Both the position numbers and the translations under genes were made by a program. Under the pieces are notes generated by a model. That model ran no database searches. It had not been told where the DNA came from and was given only the letters and a program-made list of their open reading frames with translations. A stretch of 64,000 nucleotides of DNA. Source: Candidatus Gemmiger stercoravium (GTDB lineage: Bacteria > Bacillota > Clostridia > Oscillospirales > Ruminococcaceae). Of the stretch, positions 59,176-64,000 are shown in pieces. The stretch spans positions 1 through 64,000 of the forward strand of contig DWWE01000015.1 in assembly GCA_019119835.1 (NCBI GenBank). Reading direction: 5' to 3'. Numbering within the stretch: the stretch's first letter is position 1; the number at the start of each line of letters is the position of its first letter.

Positions 59176-59948
59176 GCCGCCTTTTTATCAGTCACAGTTC
59201 ACAGGACAAGGAGGCGGTACATGCCTTTGTTGAATTTCTTGTCTTGGGCATGGGAATACCTCGAGAGGACATCTTCTGTACCTCGTTAAGTGGAACGCTG
59301 CCCGCCGGACAATTCTTTATTGAACGCATCCGTGCCGCCCTCCAGGACTGTCGGCAGGTCCTCTGTTTCCTCACGCCCAACTACCTGAAAAGTGTCTCCT
59401 GCGTAGCAGAGCTGGGTGCAGCTTGGATTCAGACCAGCAAGATCATTCCTCTGCTGGTCCCCCCGATGCAGTACAGCGACTTCAATAATACCCCGCTGCT
59501 GGGCATGCAGATGCTGCGGCTTGATCGCGCTGATTTAATGGACCTCTATGACCAGCTGTGCGTCTGCCAAGTTGCCAAAAGCGGCCGGACCGCAGAATTC
59601 GATCGGCAGTTGAAAGCCTACCTTCAGCATATTGATCAGCCCCAGCTCAAACCCTCATTGATTGCCCCTGACGCCTATGGCTATTATCGCGTCAAAATCA
59701 TATCGATTCGATCTACTCCGCCTCAATACCGTTGTTACAAGCTGGAAAGCCCGCTCCAGCTGCAGGAAAAAATGGCCCCCGGTGAGAGTCACTGGATTTT
59801 TTTCAAAGCCGGCATGTATGAGGATTTAGCGGTAGGCGACACAGTGGCGGTGCTTGTCGGCTCCACCAAACTGCACAAATTTCCCGACATCGGATATGCG
59901 CGCAATATCTACCCGGATGAGCTGAAAAAGCTCTCCAGCAGTTTCTGA
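59172..59948 (+). CDS. TIR-domain protein with unknown C-terminal domain
   Basis: A 258-residue protein. The TIR domain (about 1-145) starts RLFISHSSQDKEAV, contains PREDIFCTSLSGTLPAG and FIERIRAAL, and has the putative catalytic Glu80 in SVSCVAELGAAW. Many bacterial TIR domains cleave NAD+ or make signalling nucleotides; some act in antiphage systems. Residues about 170-258 form a probably beta-rich domain (YYRVKIISIRS, AVLVGSTKLHKFPDIG) that I do not recognise. The gene overlaps the upstream methyltransferase-like gene by four bases, so the proteins are made together. The pairing implies sensor plus effector, by inference. Confidence 0.85.
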   Translation: MSRLFISHSSQDKEAVHAFVEFLVLGMGIPREDIFCTSLSGTLPAGQFFIERIRAALQDCRQVLCFLTPNYLKSVSCVAELGAAWIQTSKIIPLLVPPMQYSDFNNTPLLGMQMLRLDRADLMDLYDQLCVCQVAKSGRTAEFDRQLKAYLQHIDQPQLKPSLIAPDAYGYYRVKIISIRSTPPQYRCYKLESPLQLQEKMAPGESHWIFFKAGMYEDLAVGDTVAVLVGSTKLHKFPDIGYARNIYPDELKKLSSSF

Positions 59949-60017
59949 TTCACTTTGGCGGTCGAACATAGGCAGCCCCCAAACACAATCAGCAACCGGT
60001 TATCCGAGTGTTGCAAT

Positions 60018-60039
60018 CTTGGGATAATTGTATCCCAAG
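60018..60039. other. Hairpin downstream of the TIR gene
   Basis: CTTGGGATA-ATTG-TATCCCAAG, a 9-base perfect stem about 70 bases past the TIR stop, without a T run. Possibly a weak terminator or RNA-stabilising hairpin. Confidence 0.35.
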
Positions 60040-60066
60040 TCTGTACCGCGCTGCATCCGCCGTTTT

Positions 60067-60946
60067 TTATCCGCTCTCCCTTCCGCTTTTTCGCATCAAC
60101 AGCAGGAAGTACCCCACGCAGAGCAGATCCTGCACCAGCGAGGATGCCGGTGTGCCCAAGCCGATCAGGAAGAGCGATGTTTCTGGCAGACGGCTCATCG
60201 CCCAGGCCACCGGGATTCGCACGCAGAACGCCCCGATGATCCCCTGCGCCATCACAAACAGCGTTTTTTCGCAGCCGTTGAAGTAGCCGGTAAAACAGAA
60301 CAACAACGGGGTAAGCAGGCAGTCGACGGCGTATGCCTGCAAATACTGCCGGGCCGCCGCCACCACCGCCGGGTCCCGGGCAAACAGCGCCGCCAGCCAG
60401 TCACCGTGCCAGAAGGTCAGCGCCCCCATAAACGCCCCCACCACCAAAGACGACAAAATGCCGCAGCGCAGCGCCTGCTGCGCCCAGGAAGTTGTACGCC
60501 ACAATAAAGACCATGCCCAACCCGCAGATCCGGATGTAGGCGACGGTATGGTCCATGGCCTCGGGCGGGGCGTCAAGCAGCGCCGCCAACGGTTGGGCGA
60601 ACAGCGCCAGCCCCAAAGTGAGCAGCACAGCCAAGCTGCCCAGCAGAGTGAGCCCGGCCAGGACCGCGCGGCCGGCCTCCTTGGGGCTGCCACTGCCGAT
60701 GGCCTCTCCCACAGTCACGGTAGGCCCCATGGACAGTCCGGTGACCAGCATTGTAAAAGTCGAGAGGAGCATACTGCCGGTGGATACGCCGGAGACATCG
60801 GCGGTGGAGGCAAACTGTCCGACCACCAGCAAGTCCACTCCGCCGTAGAGCGCCTGCAAAAACAGCGTGAGCAAAACAGGTAGTGAAAAGCGGGCCAGAC
60901 TGTAAAAAATGCCGCCACTGGTCAGCGAACGGGACGGACCTGCCAT
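60067..60946 (-). pseudogene. MATE-family transporter, internally deleted and frameshifted
   Basis: Two overlapping minus-strand ORFs are parts of one gene. The first (from ATG 60946, after GAAGGAAG) gives the first five helices (FSLPVLLTLFLQALYGGVDLLVVGQFAS ... FIVAYNFLGA). The second, in another frame, resumes at ALRCGILSSLVVGAFMGALTFWHGDWLAALF and continues to the end. Compared with the 444-residue MATE protein at 17460, roughly 130-150 residues around helices 6-8 are missing at the junction near 60480. The product cannot form a complete pump. Confidence 0.85.
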
Positions 60947-61009
60947 AAATATACACTTCCTTCAAGCTGTGAATTGGGCGATCACGGCCCGGCGCCGATG
61001 CACCGCTCG

Positions 61010-61055
61010 AAAAAAGCCGGGGAAGGAACCGGACATTCCGGTTGCCTTCTCCGGC
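61010..61055 (-). terminator. Terminator after the ROK gene
   Basis: GCCGGAGAAGG..AACCGG / CCGGTT..CCTTCCCCGGC followed by TTTTTT on the minus strand. Confidence 0.8.
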
Positions 61056-61092
61056 TTCCCTGTTTGGGATGCCCTCCGGCGTTTTGGGGTGC

Positions 61093-62235
61093 TCACCCCT
61101 GCAATTCGCTGAGGATCGTGCTTTCGAACACACCGCTGGCTGCCCCGATCAGAGTGCAGTGAGCCGAGCCAGGCCGCGTGATCGAAACGCTCCGTTTGCG
61201 GTGGGACAGCAGGCGGTTCACCTCCTGCTCGGTGCGGGCTACAAGGCCCGGCAGATGGGCAGGCACCGCCCCCGCCAGCACAAACTGGTCCATATCAAAC
61301 AAAAAACTGAAGTTATAGATCGACGTGACCAGCCCCGGAAGCAGAAACTCCACCATCCGCTTTTCCAGGTCCGGCGAAAGCACCGGGTCATCCAACAGAT
61401 TGACCCCAAAAGCCTTTTCCAGAGCCTGTAAGTTGATGCGGGTCTCCAGCGGTTCGATCTGCGGCGGCAGAGGCGCCTTCAAATCGAAGGGCCCCATGTG
61501 GGTGTTGCCGATCTCACCGGCGCGGCCATGCCCGCCGAGCCAAATCGCACCGTTGTTCATGATTCCGGCGCCGAAACCCGTGCCCAATGTCAGGTAACAC
61601 AGGTTCATCGTTTCCCGCGGACCGCCGCGGAGCAGGGCTTCGCCCAGGCAGGCCAGATTCACGTCATTCCCGTAAAAGGGTGGCAGATGCAGCGCTTGCA
61701 GCAGCGGCCCGAACAGGCGCTGCAGCGGGATCATTGATTCCTGCCGGTCATAGTACAGCACAACGGTTTCCGCTTGGCCGTCGATGTCAGCCGGCATACC
61801 GATTCCCACGCCCAGCACATGGCAGGGCGACTTTTCCACAAGCGACTGCAGCAGCGGCGTCAGTTTGACGTAGTCCTCCGTCTGATGGAAGCAGTCAAAC
61901 GGATGCTGCTCGTATTGCAGGAGCTGCCCGGCCAGGTCCACCAGGCCCACTTCCAGCATGCTGCCCTCGAAATTCAGTGCCAGGGCCGCATAGGCTGACG
62001 GGTTGAACCGCAGGTTGCGGCGCCGCCGCCCCGGGCGGCTGGCCGGTTCCTCGCTTCCAATCTCGGAAATGATGCCGCGGGAGATCAGGAAATCCACCGC
62101 TTTGCTGGCTGTGGGGAAGCTCATCTTGGTGCGCTGCACGATTTCGGCGCGGGACAGTTCCCGCTCATGCAGAAATAAGTCAAAAACAGTTTTCCGATTT
62201 CTGGCTTTCAGATATTCCGGTACATAGGATGTCAT
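61093..62235 (-). CDS. ROK-family transcriptional regulator
   Basis: A 380-residue NagC/XylR-type repressor. Residues about 10-75 form a winged HTH (LSRAEIVQRTKMSFPTASKAVDFLISRG); the rest is a ROK sugar-kinase fold (LGTGFGAGIMNNG, GRAGEIGNTH). The usual Cys-rich zinc loop is not obvious (GHGRAGEIGNTHMGPFDLKA). It is downstream of a sugar-kinase/SIS pair, so it probably senses amino-sugar phosphates and represses them. ATG 62235 follows AGGAGG, with its own promoter. Confidence 0.9.
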   Translation of the reverse strand: MTSYVPEYLKARNRKTVFDLFLHERELSRAEIVQRTKMSFPTASKAVDFLISRGIISEIGSEEPASRPGRRRRNLRFNPSAYAALALNFEGSMLEVGLVDLAGQLLQYEQHPFDCFHQTEDYVKLTPLLQSLVEKSPCHVLGVGIGMPADIDGQAETVVLYYDRQESMIPLQRLFGPLLQALHLPPFYGNDVNLACLGEALLRGGPRETMNLCYLTLGTGFGAGIMNNGAIWLGGHGRAGEIGNTHMGPFDLKAPLPPQIEPLETRINLQALEKAFGVNLLDDPVLSPDLEKRMVEFLLPGLVTSIYNFSFLFDMDQFVLAGAVPAHLPGLVARTEQEVNRLLSHRKRSVSITRPGSAHCTLIGAASGVFESTILSELQG

Positions 62236-62300
62236 GAAAAGTCCTCCTGCCAGTCCGCCTGCGGTCAGGACCGGTAGATCAATATCGTTCCATCCTTTTT

Positions 62301-62329
62301 ATTGTAACAGGAATCTTTCCAAATGCCAA
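62301..62329 (-). promoter_or_regulatory. ROK gene promoter
   Basis: TTGGCA-17-TACAAT on the minus strand. Confidence 0.6.
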
Positions 62330-62347
62330 GACCGGGCATTCCTTCGT

Positions 62348-63307
62348 TCAGCACACCGCAGGCGAGGTCGTTTGCCCGGCGGACAATCGTTCCAGCGCCA
62401 GCTGCACAGCGCCTTCCGTGGCGGTGCGCGTGGGTCGAACGACCGGGGAACCGGGGAACCACCGGGCCGCCAGTGCGCAGAATTCATCATACAGGACCGG
62501 CGATTTCAGGATGTTGCTGCCCCAGACCCCCAACGGGAACCCAGGTTCCTTTTCACTCAGGCGCAGCGCATTCGCCACATCCTCGGCAATGGTTATCATC
62601 AGGGCAGCAGCCTCTTTCAGAATGGTCACCGCGTCTGGGTCACCCGCAGCGGCCGCCTCGTTCACCAGCTTGCCCAGTTCCGGCGGCTTCCAGGGCGGGG
62701 CCGCAATGCGGACCGCGATGTTGTTGAGGTCCTCCCGCGTATACACCGAGAGCTCCTCGCAAAGGCGGCGGATCAGCACGCCTTCGGCCGCAGCGCCGTC
62801 GAGCCACCGGCCCAGTTGGCGCAGCGCGCGTTTGCTGACCCAGGTGCCCGAGCCCTCGTCCCCGAGAATCGTGCAGAACCAGCCACCAGCCCGGGCACTG
62901 TGGCCCTGGCTGTCCCGGCCAAAACCGATGGACCCAGTACCGGAGATTACCAGTACACCGCGGCCACCGGTCACTGTGTAGTGGGCCAGTTCCGCATCGT
63001 TGACAATATATTGCGGGCAGTCAAGCCCCGGGATCTGCCCGTACAGTTCGCGCAGGAACACGCCGTCCTGATCGCTGTCCAGGCCGGTGGTTCCCACCAC
63101 CAGGTAGCGGCAATCCGACCGCCGCCCCCCGAACTGGCCCAGGCAGGTATCCAGCGATTCTCGAATGATCCGCTTGACCTGGTCTTCCGGCACACAGTAA
63201 TGGTTGGCCGGCTGGCCGGTGTAGCTGCCCAGCGTATGGCCCTGCAGGTCCGCAGCCATCACACGGTAGTTGGTGCCACCGGAATCAATTCCCAGTACAT
63301 ACTCCAT
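62348..63307 (-). CDS. BadF/BadG-type ATPase, probable N-acetylglucosamine kinase
   Basis: A 319-residue ASKHA-fold kinase. Phosphate loop 1 is LGIDSGGTNYRV at the start and the second loop is VISGTGSIGFGR; LGDEGSGTWVSKRAL is the conserved adenosine/sugar region of eukaryote-like GlcNAc kinases. It probably phosphorylates an amino sugar using ATP. ATG 63307 follows GGAGG. It lies 17 bases after the SIS gene, so they form an operon. Confidence 0.88.
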   Translation of the reverse strand: MEYVLGIDSGGTNYRVMAADLQGHTLGSYTGQPANHYCVPEDQVKRIIRESLDTCLGQFGGRRSDCRYLVVGTTGLDSDQDGVFLRELYGQIPGLDCPQYIVNDAELAHYTVTGGRGVLVISGTGSIGFGRDSQGHSARAGGWFCTILGDEGSGTWVSKRALRQLGRWLDGAAAEGVLIRRLCEELSVYTREDLNNIAVRIAAPPWKPPELGKLVNEAAAAGDPDAVTILKEAAALMITIAEDVANALRLSEKEPGFPLGVWGSNILKSPVLYDEFCALAARWFPGSPVVRPTRTATEGAVQLALERLSAGQTTSPAVC

Positions 63308-63324
63308 ACTGCTGCACCTCCAGA

Positions 63325-64000
63325 TCAATGGGTGTCGGGCTGCACATACTCCGTCTCACCATCGGCGCCCTTGAATTTAATGTTCAGCAGCATATCCAGC
63401 TTGTGGAAGGTCGCAAAGCTGGCGTTTTCGATGCCCAGCTCAGCGGGCACCGCGGCGCTGACTACCTGCATCGGCAAAATGTACTCAAACGGCTGGGTAT
63501 ACCACTGGCCGGTCACCTGCAAGGTGCAGTCCCGCGGGTCTGCTGCGTCGGGTCCCCCCAGCGTGTAGACATGGGGGCAGACACTGCGGTGATAAGCCAT
63601 CAGGTCCAGCATGCGGCGGCGGTCCGGGTCTCCCTCAGGCGGCACCAGATAGAACCCCGCCACATCCGGCTTGATCGAACTTGTCGGGCCGTGAAGGAAC
63701 TCTTCAAAGTCGAAGGCCGCGGTGGGGATCAACAGAGTCTCCTGCAATTTGAGTGCGCCTTCCTGGGCGATGCGCAGCGCCTGCCCCTTGCCCACCAGAT
63801 AGGCCACCTTCAGCCCGCGCTGGGCCTCGTCGTTGACCTTCTGCCAGGCAACGGTAGATTCGACATTGGCCGCCATCGCCTGACCGGCTGCGGTCAGCGT
63901 TGACATATAGGTCTCGTAGTCCGCTTCGCTCAGTCGGCCGGTGGCACGGGCTGTCTCCAGAGCCAGCAGATAGAGGCCCAGGATGGTCATGGTATACCCC
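63325..64000 (-). CDS. SIS-domain sugar-phosphate isomerase/deaminase, partial
   Basis: The C-terminal 225 residues of a two-SIS protein of the GlmS-isomerase/AgaS/FrlB group; the frame is open to the right edge, so the N-terminus lies outside. The second SIS domain has KVAYLVGKGQALRIAQEGALKLQE and the FDFEEFLHGPTSSI motif typical of this group. Reaction is probably isomerisation or deamination of an amino- or fructosamine-type sugar phosphate. The ATG at 63990 in the track is internal. Confidence 0.88.
   Translation of the reverse strand, partial: GYTMTILGLYLLALETARATGRLSEADYETYMSTLTAAGQAMAANVESTVAWQKVNDEAQRGLKVAYLVGKGQALRIAQEGALKLQETLLIPTAAFDFEEFLHGPTSSIKPDVAGFYLVPPEGDPDRRRMLDLMAYHRSVCPHVYTLGGPDAADPRDCTLQVTGQWYTQPFEYILPMQVVSAAVPAELGIENASFATFHKLDMLLNIKFKGADGETEYVQPDTH

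Noticed and set aside
57079-59948. Complete type I restriction-modification system
   Set aside because: No HsdR-like gene occurs and the single TRD is fused to the methyltransferase-like core with altered motifs; the partner is TIR instead.

Overview
The window is a high-GC, gene-dense chromosomal segment, most consistent with a gut Oscillospiraceae/Ruminococcaceae-type Firmicute (Gemmiger/Subdoligranulum/Faecalibacterium-like). The basis is AGGAGG-type ribosome binding sites, TTGNNN-17-TATAAT promoters, carbohydrate genes built around hexuronates and beta-glycosides, Firmicute-only families (DUF4317, stand-alone energy-coupling-factor transporter) and a dispersed palindromic repeat. I recall that repeat's spurious translations from hypothetical proteins annotated in that clade. 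The genus call is inference.

Layout. 0.2-5.6 kb: ferredoxin, AraC regulator divergent from uxuB-uxuA (hexuronate catabolism), lipoprotein. 5.7-11 kb: EamA exporter, L,D-transpeptidase, aminotransferase plus HAD phosphatase, uppP. 11-17.4 kb: two tandem GPH-family sugar symporters, a TetR regulator with a palindromic operator and a GH79 beta-glucuronidase. With uxuAB this forms a glucuronide-use module: import, hydrolysis, then fructuronate/mannonate steps. 17.5-25.8 kb: MATE pump behind a terminator-containing leader, glycerate kinase, sfsA, an esterase, a DUF3592-like membrane protein, a choloylglycine-hydrolase-family enzyme, a CpcT/CpeT-like protein and a VOC protein. 26-32.3 kb: OmpR/HK two-component system with its ABC exporter, then a 5'-truncated second kinase and two small membrane proteins. 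32.5-37.9 kb: RpiR regulator and an ECF-S / fused EcfA / EcfT / PHP-phosphoesterase operon. 38-44 kb: brnQ, TetR-DUF362, DUF4317, P1 peptidase. 44.3-45.1 kb: gene graveyard (patB/malY-type aminotransferase with an internal deletion, and a recombinase-like HTH scrap). 45.2-52.6 kb: sugar ABC importer (permease, permease, binding protein), LacI regulator and GH42 beta-galactosidase, tied together by TTGCGCAA operators.

52.8-60.9 kb looks like an accessory, defence-like island. It holds a 1008-residue SF1 helicase with a C-terminal PD-(D/E)xK-type nuclease domain, a calcineurin-like phosphoesterase, a 59-codon orphan ORF, and a translationally coupled two-gene operon. The first gene of that operon is an HsdM-like methyltransferase fused to an HsdS-like target-recognition domain, with altered catalytic motifs; the second is a TIR-domain protein with an unrecognised C-terminal domain. 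The DNA from about 56.9 to 60.0 kb is visibly more A/T-rich than the rest. A MATE pseudogene closes the island. 61-64 kb: ROK regulator, BadF-type sugar kinase and a SIS-domain protein running off the right edge (amino-sugar metabolism).

The most promising undescribed system is the methyltransferase/specificity-fusion plus TIR pair at 57.3-59.95 kb. The second is the family of about 215-290 bp multi-hairpin repeats (four copies), one of which is flanked by perfect 20-bp direct repeats that are themselves near-palindromic operator-like sequences. No tRNA, rRNA, CRISPR array, intact IS element or phage gene was seen.
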